From positions 1 through 64,000 of the forward strand of contig WHTK01000011.1 of NCBI GenBank assembly GCA_009377745.1: a stretch of 64,000 bases of DNA, in the 5' to 3' direction. The notes under the pieces are model-generated. The model did no database searches and had not been told where the DNA came from. It worked only from the letters and a program-made list of their open reading frames with translations. This DNA is from Dehalococcoidia bacterium. GTDB lineage: Bacteria; Chloroflexota; Dehalococcoidia; DSTF01; WHTK01. This document shows, piece after piece, positions 8,619 through 17,073 of this stretch. Each line of letters opens with the position of its first letter. Position 1 is the first letter of the stretch. The translations under genes and the position numbers were made by a program.

Positions 8619-9239
8619 CTATTTCTTCGATGGCTCGTAGTAGGGATTGGTTCCAGAGGCGTGGTCTGTGTTGTCGACTACGTGCTCGATGCCCGGCACG
8701 ACGCCGATAATCGAGGCTTCGACGCCTTGCTTAAGCGTGACGTCAGCCATGCCGCAGCCCTGGCAGCCGCCGCCCATCTGGATGTAGGCGGTGTTTCCCT
8801 CGACGGCGAGGAGGCTAATGAAACCTCCATGAGCGGCGATCTGCGGATTCAGCTCCGTCTCGATGATCTCCTGGATCGCCATCTCCGCCTCGCCAAGCCA
8901 GAGCGGGTTCGGGTTGGCGTACTCGAGACCGCTGCGGTCCGGTCCCTTGTACTCGTATTGGATCTTCAAACCGTTCAGATAAGCTATATTACGGCCCTCG
9001 ACGAACACCGGGACGGATAGACCGCCGACTTCGACCCGCACATCGCCCGCGTCTTCCTGGCCCTCCTCGACGATGCTCAGCAAGTGCTCAAAGTCGCCCT
9101 GCGGGCGACCGGTGAGCTGCAGGCGTAGGCCGGCGACCGGCTTCGGCTGACCGGCGACGACCTCGTTGAGTTTCTCGACTGCCTGGACCGTGAAGTGGAG
9201 CGCCACTGGCTTGTCCGGGCCGGTATGCTTGTCTGCCAT
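8619..9239 (-). CDS. nfuA: NfuA-like Fe-S cluster carrier (HesB-like plus NifU C-terminal domain)
   Basis: The first half of this 206-residue protein is an A-type (HesB/IscA-like) degenerate domain (FTVQAVEKLNEVVAGQ, ending near YEYKGPDRSGLEYANPNP). The second half is the NifU/Nfu domain with IQEIIETELNPQIAAHGGFI and the cluster-binding CxxC in GGGCQGCGMADVTLKQGVE. Proteins of this type carry 4Fe-4S clusters and pass them to client enzymes. The client here may be the radical SAM protein encoded 12 bases downstream. The Cys residues expected in true A-type carriers are absent from the N-terminal domain, as in NfuA. The start ATG has no strong ribosome site. Confidence 0.9.
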   Translation of the reverse strand: MADKHTGPDKPVALHFTVQAVEKLNEVVAGQPKPVAGLRLQLTGRPQGDFEHLLSIVEEGQEDAGDVRVEVGGLSVPVFVEGRNIAYLNGLKIQYEYKGPDRSGLEYANPNPLWLGEAEMAIQEIIETELNPQIAAHGGFISLLAVEGNTAYIQMGGGCQGCGMADVTLKQGVEASIIGVVPGIEHVVDNTDHASGTNPYYEPSKK

Positions 9240-9372
9240 CGAATCGGCCTCGCGGTCACCGAGCCAATCTGAGGCTCAGGGCCTAATTCCTTACACTCAC
9301 TTCCGACGAGACTAGGATACTACGTAGCCATTGAGACGCCGCTCCAGCGCAGCGGCTGATTTGAAGCCTGAA

Positions 9373-9388
9373 ACTATCGGGCGATAGT
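9373..9388. promoter_or_regulatory. Palindrome ACTATCG-GG-CGATAGT, copy 1
   Basis: Seven-base perfect arms separated by two bases, about 35 bases upstream of the broken nitroreductase-like gene at 9421 and between divergent genes. Near-identical palindromes occur at 29324 and 38398, each ahead of a gene, which suggests a shared operator. Confidence 0.5.
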
Positions 9389-9420
9389 GTCCATCGCCGT
9401 CCGACTTGAACGGCGCATAA

Positions 9421-9997
9421 TTGGGCGTGTCCAGGAAACCACCGCGGCCTTACATCATCAAGGCAGTCTCGACGCTGCACGCGCTCGTCTACAGATTGAC
9501 CCAGGGCCGCGTTGGCGGTCGGCTCGGCAGCCTCCCGATCTTGCTCCTAACAACCAGGGGTAGGAAGAGCCGCAGGCGCCGCACGACGCCGCTGGTCTAC
9601 CTGCGAGACGGTCAGGATCTGGTCATCATCGCCTCCTACGGCGGCCGGGATCAACAGCCAGCTGGTTCTGGAACCTTGAGAGCCACCATCAGGCGCAGAT
9701 CACGATCGACGGACGGGCTGCAGGGGTCGCCGCCCGCAAGGCGACCAGCGAGGACGCGAGCGGCTCTGGCCGAAGGTGTTGCGCCTGTGGCCCGGCTACG
9801 GTAAGTATCAGGAGCGAACCAGCCGGACAATCCCGCTGGTAATCCTCAGCCCAACCCCCGACGAGTCCGCGCCGTTGAGCGCTTGTGAACTCGAGGACGA
9901 ACTACATCCACCACAGTCGCTATGTTTGATGCATTGGCCATACGTTTCTTACGCTGAAGTCAGCGTGTGTACACGGTCGAGAGATGCAGATGAGTAA
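9421..9997 (+). pseudogene. Deazaflavin (F420)-dependent nitroreductase family protein, frameshifted
   Basis: Three successive frames together give a DUF385-type deazaflavin-dependent nitroreductase/quinone reductase: LVYRLTQGRVGGRLGSLPIL, LLTTRGRKSRRRRTTPLVYL and IIASYGG in the first frame; SWFWNLESHHQAQITIDGR in the second (from about 9660); LWPGYGKYQERTSRTIPLV in the third (from about 9765). Two indels are needed, near 9655 and 9758, so no single frame makes the protein. These enzymes use F420H2 or FMN to reduce quinones or nitro groups. The third frame also runs past the usual end to 9997. The start is TTG 9421 or GTG 9427. Confidence 0.75.
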
Positions 9998-10006
9998 GTC
10001 AGAGCC

Positions 10007-10426
10007 TTAGATGAATTTGTGGTGCTTGCCTTCGCCCATCAGTTGATCCACGGCAGAGGCTATGCGTGACCAGTCCAACGGGACAGCTCGGTTGGCGGCA
10101 AGGCCAACGGGCAAATCAGAGCTTTCATCTGCTCCGCCAATGAGAACCCCCAAGAATGGCACGTTCGACTTCTTGGCGAGCTGAATCTCGGTCGCAACGT
10201 TACTTGACGAGCCCATCTTCTTCCCAATGAGAACGATCATTAGGTCACACCGCCCGATTCGTCCCTGGACAGCTTTTTCTCGGTCGGATCCGGCCGTTCC
10301 CAGCCTTGCCGACCAGTCGTCCACAGAGAAGCGCGTGGGCGAGTTTGCCAGCTGGTCGCAGAATTGTGCACGCTCGTTCTCGTCGTGCTCTAGGTCGAAG
10401 CTAATGAACGCCAATGGATTAGCCAT
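10007..10426 (-). CDS. TIR-like (DUF1863 / ThsB-type) domain protein
   Basis: A 139-residue single-domain protein with the pattern of the MTH538 TIR-like family: AFISFDLEHDENER at the N-terminus, then RFSVDDWSARLG, RIGRCDLMIVLIGKKMGSSS, VATEIQLAKKSNVPFLGVLI. Family members include ThsB of Thoeris anti-phage systems and related NAD-derived signal makers; others have unknown roles. No ThsA or SLOG/SIR2 partner is visible nearby, so a complete Thoeris system is not supported. It is divergent from a methyltransferase gene and follows the broken nitroreductase. A role in defence or signalling is inferred from the family only. Confidence 0.8.
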   Translation of the reverse strand: MANPLAFISFDLEHDENERAQFCDQLANSPTRFSVDDWSARLGTAGSDREKAVQGRIGRCDLMIVLIGKKMGSSSNVATEIQLAKKSNVPFLGVLIGGADESSDLPVGLAANRAVPLDWSRIASAVDQLMGEGKHHKFI

Positions 10427-10580
10427 GCTTGCCGTGCCAACTTAACACAAGTGAGTGTCCAGCGCGGTCGAACCGCCTTCCTCTTACGACCAGCTTCCTT
10501 TGCGCCTCACGCAATTGCCAAGACTATTCAGTCATAGTGGCATGGAGATGCGACAATCATCGAAACTGCTTGGAGTCAAC

Positions 10581-11408
10581 ATGAACCAACCAACGACGGG
10601 CCCCAAGGTTCTTGTCGATGAGACGAGGTCCGACCGCCTCTCCGGCTATGACAAATGGATGATCGATCCCCTCCACTCCGCCTTCTTCGGGCATAGCGAT
10701 TATTACAACTATGGCTACTCTACGAATGAGACTGATTCGCAGCACCAAGCCTGCGAAAACCTGATGAAGACGCTACTAGACCGCATTCCGGAGAAGAGCG
10801 GGACGATCCTTGATGTTGCGTGCGGCTTGGGAGCGTCCACCCGGCACTTGCTCAACTACTACCAGCCAACGGAAGTAACGGCAATCAACATATCGGACCG
10901 ACAGCTCGAGCGGGCAAGACAAAACGCTCCAGGTTGTCGCTTTCTAAACATGGATGCCGCGAAGTTGGACTTTCCTGACAATTCGTTCGACAACATTTTG
11001 TGCGTCGAGTCCGCATTCCACTTCGTGACGCGGGAGCAATTCTTCCGCGAGGCTTTGCGCGTGTTAAAGCCGGGCGGCCGGCTGGTGCTATCTGACATTC
11101 TGGGCTGGCTAACGAGGGCCAAGAAAGCTAACTATGTGGGCGGACCAATCGCTTATGAAGGGCTTCTCGCCAGAGCAGGCTTTGAGAAGCCACATGTACT
11201 GGATTTCACGGAGGAATGCTCCCGAAGTTGTGGTCGGCGGCTAAGACGCTGGCCGGCCAAGGCCTGGCGAGCTGGAAGCCTCAAATTCCACGAGTATCTG
11301 CGTGCCTGGCTGGCTGGCCACCTCTACTCGCTGTACATGCGTCGTAGCCAGCGTTACTACCTGGTTTGCTGGGCCCAGAAGCCTTCCGCGAGCATTCCCA
11401 AGGTCTGA
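10581..11408 (+). CDS. Class I SAM-dependent methyltransferase
   Basis: A 275-residue methyltransferase of the Methyltransf_11 type. Motif I is TILDVACGLGASTRHLL, followed by TAINISDRQLERAR (acidic loop region), NMDAAKLDFPDNSFDNILCV and the post-motif LRVLKPGGRLVLSDIL. The substrate is unknown; size and motifs are like small-molecule C- or O-methyltransferases. ATG 10581 is preferred because TTGGAG lies six bases upstream, whereas the longer frame from 10455 adds 42 residues with no family match. Its last 168 bases overlap, tail to tail, the over-extended end of the desaturase remnant on the other strand. Confidence 0.85.
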   Translation: MNQPTTGPKVLVDETRSDRLSGYDKWMIDPLHSAFFGHSDYYNYGYSTNETDSQHQACENLMKTLLDRIPEKSGTILDVACGLGASTRHLLNYYQPTEVTAINISDRQLERARQNAPGCRFLNMDAAKLDFPDNSFDNILCVESAFHFVTREQFFREALRVLKPGGRLVLSDILGWLTRAKKANYVGGPIAYEGLLARAGFEKPHVLDFTEECSRSCGRRLRRWPAKAWRAGSLKFHEYLRAWLAGHLYSLYMRRSQRYYLVCWAQKPSASIPKV

Positions 11409-12000
11409 TTCTGAACCTGATTCGCGCAGAGGAACCGCCATGCGGTGGAAATAGCGGGTGACCTCCCAATACGCTCGTCCGACACTGGTTTCATGGTAGG
11501 GAATTGAAAGATCCATACAGAATTGTCTGACTATGATTCGAGCTTCCTTCAACTTGTTTCGCGGAATCCTCGGGAAAAGATGGTGCTCAATCTGATAGTT
11601 CAAGCCACCGTAGAGGAAGTCTGTGAGTGGACTTGGCTTGATGTTGCGGCTCGAAAGGACCTGACGCTGCAGGAAATCCATGCTGACCGATGGGTCGGGA
11701 ATAGGCATGCCATTGTGATTGGGGGCGAAGACCATGCCCAGATACAAGCTCGTTAGACCTTGGTGAACCAAAATGAATAGCAAGGCTTGGCCTGGCGGCA
11801 TGGCATAGAAGATTAGCCCCGTGTAGAGGACGAGGTGCAGGCCGATTCCTACCGCTTCTGCGAGAGGATACTTGGTTCTTCCCGAGAGCAAGGCTCGAAT
11901 GCTCGCCACTCTGATGCCGAGGGCCTCAAGAGTAAGAAGCGGGTAGAAGTAATACGCCTGGAAGCGCGTGATCAGTCTAAGGAGGCCGTGTCTCTCTTGC
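11241..12000 (-). pseudogene. Membrane fatty-acid desaturase, C-terminal remnant
   Basis: The reading frame (ATG at 11909, open without a start to about 12000: RFQAYYFYPLL) gives the C-terminal third of an acyl-lipid desaturase: FILVHQGLTSLYLGMVFAPN, HNGM and the third histidine box GGLNYQIEHHLFPRIPRN. The first two histidine boxes and the N-terminal membrane segments are missing, cut off where the beta-propeller gene begins on the other strand. The C-terminus also overruns by about 70 residues into the methyltransferase gene, so the normal stop is lost as well. Not functional as it stands. Confidence 0.8.
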
Positions 12001-14280
12001 GCCTTGGTTTATGCGCTACTCGTCTTTGTTGCTGTTGCGTTGCTAGCCGCTTCGGCCGGCGTGCCGTCCACGGCGGCAGCAGCGTCGCTCAGCGCGAACC
12101 CTACCTGTACTGGTCCGTCGACGACTAGCGTCGAGTTCACCTGGGCGCAGCCGGAGCAGCTGCCGATCGAGTGGTGGCTGGACATCTCGCTGTGGAGCGA
12201 CGGATTCGAGCCGGGGACCTTCCTAGGCACCGGACCGCTGCCGCCGACCGCAACGGGTGTGGTGTGGGAAGGCATCCTAGCGAACCTGCCGCACTTCTAT
12301 CGTGTAAATGCAGTATATCCGGACGGCTGGCGGCCCTCGGAGGCGGGCGTCTTCGAGGCACGCTGCCTGCCCGGCGAGGCCTCTCTCGGCGGCTACGACA
12401 GCCCCTTCAGCCTTTATCCCGGCCTCTACACGCTCGACATAGAGACTGGAGTTGTGACGCGGATCGAGGACCTGCGTGAGCACTCTGACATCGTACAGAT
12501 GTCGCCCCGGTTCGATTGGTCGCCGGACGGGACATCGCTGGCCCTGCTGCGGACGCCGTCGGACTACCGCACGACCTGGCTCAGCATTTACGACGAGCAG
12601 TCGGGCGCCCGCTCCGGCGAGCTCGAGGGGCGTTTCTGGGAGTTGGACTGGCTGGCGACCGGCAAGATCTCGGTACAGACGGAGGCGAATGACCAGCAGG
12701 CGGTGGCGCTGGTTGATCCGGCGACGAGCAGCTTTAGTGCCATGCACGCTGGCTTCGGCGGCTCCGGAGATTGGTCGCCCGACGGCCGGCAGATCGTGCA
12801 GCCCTGGCAGCCGGTGGGGCCGGACGGCGGTCCAGGCGGCGTCTACTTGACAGACATCGAGAGCGGCGCGCACCGGCTCCTGGTTGCCGGGCAGGTCAGC
12901 TTCCCGAGGTGGTCGCCCGACGGCGCGATGATTGTTGTCTGGACGCACGATGAAAGCGGCGATAGTTCCTGGCTCTCGGTGCGCAACGCTGAGACGGGCG
13001 ATGAGCTGCAACGCCTGCGGTTCGCCAGCGAGACGATTTGGGCGCCGCACAGCCGGTCGATTGCCGGCGTCGAGCAGACCTTCGACGGTGAGGCTGCAAG
13101 CACACGCCTGCTCGTGCAGGACGCAGGCACCGGTCAAGCCATCGAGCTGGGCGCCGGGTCGAACCCGAGCTGGTCGCCCGACGGGGAGTTCCTCTCCTTC
13201 GTTCGCGACGGGGAGCTCTGGGTGGTTGACGTCCGCACCGGCGCGGAGCGCCCGCTGCTGGCCGCCCAGCTGCCGGCTATCAACGACGTCGTCTGGTCGC
13301 CCACAGGACGGCACATCGCTTTCGACACGCTTGGCGGCGGCAGCGGGATCTACACCATCGACGCCGACGGGCAGAGCGAGCGCTACGTCGGCCCCGGCTT
13401 TGCGCCCACATGGTCGGCGGCGAGCAACCGCATTGCTTTCACCTTCGGTCAGAGCTTCGGACTGGGATTCGGCGGCCACGTCTTTTCGATGGCGCCGGAC
13501 GCGAGCCGCATCAACCGGCTGGGCACCTACGGCGTCGGCGACGTGCTCCTGATCTGCGAGACGGGTCGCGGGCCGGAGTGGTCGCCGGATGGCACGAAGG
13601 TCGCGTTCGGATCGCAGGTCCCGCGGGGCGTCTTCGTGGCGGAGGACAGGCCATCGACGCAGGTACGACACTTAGGGTTCGGCGGGGCGCCGTCGTGGTC
13701 GGCCGACAGCAACTCGGTGGCCTACCACAGAGGCGAGGCCGGGATGCCCAGCTGCCACGTCTCCAGCACCTCCGTGGCGAGCGGCGCAACGTCGCTCCTC
13801 GTCGCGGGCGCCATGAACCCGGAGTGGTCGCCGGACGGCAGGCACCTCGCCTTCGAAACCGGCCAGACGCTTGGACCAGCAGGCACCACGCGCATCCTCG
13901 GCGCTGGCATGACGCCAGTAGCTGAAATCGCGCGCGCCGGAGGTCTCGAGTGGTCGCCGGACGGCAGTTCGGTAGCGTTCCTGCGAACTGCCAGCGACCC
14001 TCCGCCCGGTACGCTCCTCCTGCCCCCCAACACACCCCGCCAGCTAGTGACAGCCAGCCCAGATGGCACAGGCGAGCGGGTGCTAGCCGAAGCGCCCAAC
14101 GTCTTTGGCTTCGCTTGGTCGCCCGGCGGAACACACATCGCCTACGCGACGTCCGAGCCGTCGGAGCCACCTCAGATTTTTGTGGTTGAGACGGAGGGAG
14201 AGTCGCGGCCGCGACGCCTGACGCAAGGCTCCCAGCCTACGTGGTCGCCGGACGGCCGGACCATCGCGTTCAGTCGTTAG
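11968..14280 (+). CDS. Secreted TolB/PD40-type beta-propeller protein
   Basis: A 770-residue protein with an N-terminal signal peptide (ALVYALLVFVAVALLAASAG, then a probable cleavage near STAAAA). An Ig/fibronectin-like stretch follows to about residue 140. About thirteen WD40-like PD40 repeats then run to the last residue, most with the signature WSPDG-x-x-(I/L/V)-(A/V)-(F/Y), for example WSPDGTSLALL, WSPDGRQIV, WSPDGEFLSF, WSPDGTKVAF, WSPDGRHLAF and, at the very end, WSPDGRTIAFSR. Such propellers bind ligands or proteins outside the cytoplasm. ATG 11968 lies in the ruins of the desaturase gene; a TTG at 12004 is an alternative start, and the true N-terminus is uncertain. Confidence 0.85.
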   Translation: MISLRRPCLSCALVYALLVFVAVALLAASAGVPSTAAAASLSANPTCTGPSTTSVEFTWAQPEQLPIEWWLDISLWSDGFEPGTFLGTGPLPPTATGVVWEGILANLPHFYRVNAVYPDGWRPSEAGVFEARCLPGEASLGGYDSPFSLYPGLYTLDIETGVVTRIEDLREHSDIVQMSPRFDWSPDGTSLALLRTPSDYRTTWLSIYDEQSGARSGELEGRFWELDWLATGKISVQTEANDQQAVALVDPATSSFSAMHAGFGGSGDWSPDGRQIVQPWQPVGPDGGPGGVYLTDIESGAHRLLVAGQVSFPRWSPDGAMIVVWTHDESGDSSWLSVRNAETGDELQRLRFASETIWAPHSRSIAGVEQTFDGEAASTRLLVQDAGTGQAIELGAGSNPSWSPDGEFLSFVRDGELWVVDVRTGAERPLLAAQLPAINDVVWSPTGRHIAFDTLGGGSGIYTIDADGQSERYVGPGFAPTWSAASNRIAFTFGQSFGLGFGGHVFSMAPDASRINRLGTYGVGDVLLICETGRGPEWSPDGTKVAFGSQVPRGVFVAEDRPSTQVRHLGFGGAPSWSADSNSVAYHRGEAGMPSCHVSSTSVASGATSLLVAGAMNPEWSPDGRHLAFETGQTLGPAGTTRILGAGMTPVAEIARAGGLEWSPDGSSVAFLRTASDPPPGTLLLPPNTPRQLVTASPDGTGERVLAEAPNVFGFAWSPGGTHIAYATSEPSEPPQIFVVETEGESRPRRLTQGSQPTWSPDGRTIAFSR

Positions 14281-14391
14281 CTGAGAGCTATGCGGGACCG
14301 CCAGCGATACTGCAGAATCTGATTCCCCTGGAAGTCCTCAGCCTTGTTGGGGCGACGGCAATCAGCGCATGCGCAGTCGCCTCGCGGAATC

Positions 14392-16185
14392 TCAAGCTCG
14401 ACGGTCTCTGCGCGGCATCGCAGGATCCAACCACCTCTTGTGCCCCCAACTGACCTGCGGGTAGGAGGCATTTCGCAGCCACGGCCACTCGAGCCGGAAC
14501 GGAGCATGGCGATGGCTGCCAGGTCCCACGGGCCACTGCGTCGCGGCCAACTTCTGGATGTCCTTAATAACCTCAGCGCGCTTCAGGATGTCGCGCTCCC
14601 GCCGCTGAGCTTCGATTAACCGGTCCATCTCAGGGCTAGAGTAGGCCGTTGCGGTACCGCGACTGTGGAACTGGCGGGTGAGGTGGTAATCGGCGTCGGT
14701 GTCGCCGCCGCCACTCTGCAAGAAGCTCATGCCTTTGAAATTATTGCTGCGGACGACGTTGTTGAGGTAGTCGGTGGACGTCCTATATTCTCGTAGCTCG
14801 AATCGCACGACGCCGCTGTTCTCCATCTCGCTTTTGTAGACAGTCCAGTCGTCGCTACCTTGGAATGTCGTGTTACGCGAGTTGATGATCATTTCGATCC
14901 CGTTCGGATAGCCGGCGGCTGTCACAAGCTTCTTAGCCTCAGCCACGTTGTAAAGGTAGTTTTCCGACTGCGGGCCAAGCTCGTTCTTGCGCGGATCGAG
15001 CCAGAATAGCGGGTCGAATGGTACATGGGTTGCGAAGTCGGCCTCGACTTCGATGCCGCGGCTCCGGAACTCATCCCGGTTGGAGCGCAAGCCGAGGAGG
15101 CCATCCCAATTCATTGCTCGGTGTAGGGCAATGCGGACCCGTGCGTCCTTCCAAGGCGCCGTGTTTGCTTCTTGCCGTCCATAGATGAAGCGTTGCATGT
15201 CGGTTGTGCTGATCTGGTCCGCGATAATCATCGCCTCTGGCGCCGACGTACGGATCTGCAGGACTTCACGCATCGTCGGTATGAAACTGATGATGTTCTG
15301 GGTAAGGAACTGCGCGGATTTGTTCGCAGGCTCCGGGATGTTGTACTCCACCCAGCGATCTATGAACGGCTTACCGTCCCAGTAATCGTCAAACCGCTCG
15401 TAAGCCAAGTAACGGCTGGGCTGGTGGTCAACTAGCTCCCGGAAGTTGGTGCCGGCCGCAACCGTGGCGGCTAACTCCACCTTTTCATGCAGTTCGCGGG
15501 GCATGATCGCTGGTGAGAAGCCGATGGTGCCCTCGGTGGATCGGATTACGAAAGGTGCATACGGCTCCTTGAGGCGGACGACCATTGTCCGCGTATCAGG
15601 GAACTCCACCTTGTCGCGAAGTTCGAGCCACTCGGTTGCGTGGGGGTGCATCGCCTCGAAGCGCTGGACGGAGGTGCGCCAGTCGTCGATGTTCATCTCT
15701 CGGCCATTTACGGGCGCCTTGCGATGGAACTTGACCCCCGGGCGCAACTTGAATGTCACTGCCAGACCGTCCTGGGACACCTCGTAAGACGACGCTAAGC
15801 CGGGTTGCGGCGTGTTGTACTCTAGGCTTCCTACGGCCACCCCGGGCGCGCGGTTTCGGCGAATGAGGAATTCATAGGTCTCAGGAGCTGTAACTAGAGC
15901 GCTACCCCAAAAGATGTCGTAGCCTTGCTCGTTGTCCACGCCTTCGCTGTCGGCATAAGTGCCGCCGGGAACTGCGTTACTGCTTTCTTCGGGCCACAGA
16001 TGGTAATCGCGGTCATAAAGGACAGCGCCTGGGTTTCGTTTTACGCCTGCCGCCAAGTCACCTCCATCGTCATCTCCACCACAGGCCAGGAGAAAGGCGC
16101 CGCTAGCCCCGGCCACGGATCCCTGGAGGAAACGCCTCCTCGTAACGGTGCGGGCGTATCTGGGCAACCAGGTTGGTGCGGTCAT
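14392..16185 (-). CDS. ABC transporter substrate-binding lipoprotein, family 5
   Basis: About 597 residues. The N-terminus has a Tat-like signal followed by a lipobox (TRRRFLQGSVAGASG, AFLLACGG), so the protein should be exported folded and lipid-anchored outside the membrane. The body matches SBP_bac_5: GLASSYEVSQDGLAVTFKLR, PGVKFHRKAPVNGREMNIDDW, PWKDARVRIALHRAMNW, YNVAEAKKLVTAAGYPNG. This family binds peptides, opines, nickel or other solutes for ABC importers. No permease or ATPase gene is adjacent. ATG 16185 is chosen because AGAGAGAAA precedes it; the longer frame adds 13 codons. The similar proteins at 29.4 and 52.6 kb share the long N-terminal linker and PVNGR/PVNSR segment. Confidence 0.92.
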   Translation of the reverse strand: MTAPTWLPRYARTVTRRRFLQGSVAGASGAFLLACGGDDDGGDLAAGVKRNPGAVLYDRDYHLWPEESSNAVPGGTYADSEGVDNEQGYDIFWGSALVTAPETYEFLIRRNRAPGVAVGSLEYNTPQPGLASSYEVSQDGLAVTFKLRPGVKFHRKAPVNGREMNIDDWRTSVQRFEAMHPHATEWLELRDKVEFPDTRTMVVRLKEPYAPFVIRSTEGTIGFSPAIMPRELHEKVELAATVAAGTNFRELVDHQPSRYLAYERFDDYWDGKPFIDRWVEYNIPEPANKSAQFLTQNIISFIPTMREVLQIRTSAPEAMIIADQISTTDMQRFIYGRQEANTAPWKDARVRIALHRAMNWDGLLGLRSNRDEFRSRGIEVEADFATHVPFDPLFWLDPRKNELGPQSENYLYNVAEAKKLVTAAGYPNGIEMIINSRNTTFQGSDDWTVYKSEMENSGVVRFELREYRTSTDYLNNVVRSNNFKGMSFLQSGGGDTDADYHLTRQFHSRGTATAYSSPEMDRLIEAQRRERDILKRAEVIKDIQKLAATQWPVGPGSHRHAPFRLEWPWLRNASYPQVSWGHKRWLDPAMPRRDRRA

Positions 16186-16285
16186 TTTCTCTCTTGCGGA
16201 TCGGAGAATTTGCCTGCGGCCCATGCTGATGTCTTCGCTGCGGTCGAACCAGGGTAAGAATGGATTTGACCCCCACGAGTTGTCA

Positions 16286-16299
16286 ATAGATCGATCTAT
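16286..16299. promoter_or_regulatory. Perfect palindrome ATAGATC-GATCTAT
   Basis: A 14-base perfect inverted repeat about 100 bases upstream of the substrate-binding protein gene (start 16185, minus strand), in the gap before the next gene. Its place and symmetry fit a repressor operator; no regulator is adjacent. Confidence 0.4.
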
Positions 16300-16352
16300 C
16301 CATTAATCCAATGAACTTGAGACACTTGCCAGCACGATTGCCGCCAGGCCGG

Positions 16353-16646
16353 TCAGGCCGTCAAGATTGGGCCAGACACTCCGGATTCCAGCCGGAGCAG
16401 ACGCGCCGCAATGCTCAGACGGTAAGCGTCGTTGGAGTAGCTGCCGTTCTTGCCCTGCCAGAAGCGCAGCTGTCCATCTGAGGCCTCGCATGCTTCTTTG
16501 AAACGCTGCACGACCTGACGATGGAAGCGGTTGACGAGCCGAGCGACCTCTTCGCCTGAGCTTACCTCGTAGTCCGTCCTCTGGCTCGTCGCCAGCTTCA
16601 GGGCCGTAGACACGCGTTCACTGAAGCTCATCTTCTTTGCAGCCAT
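16353..16646 (-). CDS. Small hypothetical protein
   Basis: A 97-residue charged, helical protein (MAAKKMSFSERVSTALKLAT, later EEVARLVNRFHRQVVQRFKE, DAYRLSIAARLLRLESGVSG). No family recognised. GAGGAG five bases before ATG 16646 supports translation. It is divergent from the DUF5317-like gene, with which it shares a 40-base gap, and lies upstream of, and in line with, the substrate-binding protein gene. No membrane segment or cysteine motif is seen. Confidence 0.6.
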   Translation of the reverse strand: MAAKKMSFSERVSTALKLATSQRTDYEVSSGEEVARLVNRFHRQVVQRFKEACEASDGQLRFWQGKNGSYSNDAYRLSIAARLLRLESGVSGPILTA

Positions 16647-16686
16647 GCCCACTCCTCGGAGGTGCGGTTTCTTGCACCTTCACCGC

Positions 16687-17058
16687 ATGGCCGCGAAACT
16701 CCAAGAGGAAATTGGCACACTGGGTAGGAGGCCGGCGAACCTGAAAACTCTAGTCGTCTGTGTTATCGCGCTCGGCTTGGTGCTAACGGGCCTGGCGTCT
16801 TGGCCTCTAGCGCTCGGCGTCCTCGGCGCTGTTCTCAACGGCGCCGTGGCACTCGTAAACCGCGGCAGGATCCCCGTCATTGGCATTCGGGAAGATCAAG
16901 AACTGGCCGATCCTCGCCAACATATGGTCGCGAACAGCGACCATCGGCTGCTAGTGCTGGCGGACCGAATACCACTCGGCCCCTTCCTGCGAGCCTCGCC
17001 GGGTGATGTCTTGCTCGCGCTCGGCGCCCTTCTACCTATCCTGTTCTTTCTGTTCTAG
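16687..17058 (+). CDS. DUF5317-like membrane protein
   Basis: A 123-residue protein with two to three hydrophobic segments (LKTLVVCVIALGLVLTGLA, ALGVLGAVLNGAVALVN, SPGDVLLALGALLPILFFLF). The segment LNGAVALVNRGRIPVIG and the later LLVLADRIPL with SPGDVLLALG fit the DUF5317 pattern (conserved NGGRMPV-like, aspartate-isoleucine-proline and GDV segments). Usual members are longer, so the N-terminal hydrophobic part appears shortened. Function unknown. ATG 16687 is used; an upstream GTG/ATG extension adds 14 residues without hydrophobic character. Confidence 0.6.
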   Translation: MAAKLQEEIGTLGRRPANLKTLVVCVIALGLVLTGLASWPLALGVLGAVLNGAVALVNRGRIPVIGIREDQELADPRQHMVANSDHRLLVLADRIPLGPFLRASPGDVLLALGALLPILFFLF

Positions 17059-17073
17059 CGGAGCCCGCGACCC

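Noticed and set aside
10007-11408. Complete Thoeris system from the TIR-like gene plus neighbour
   Set aside because: The neighbour is a methyltransferase, not a ThsA-type NAD-binding effector.
12277-13671. 464-codon open frame on the minus strand opposite the beta-propeller gene
   Set aside because: It is the antisense shadow of a GC-rich repeated gene; its protein is Arg/Ala-rich without any domain.
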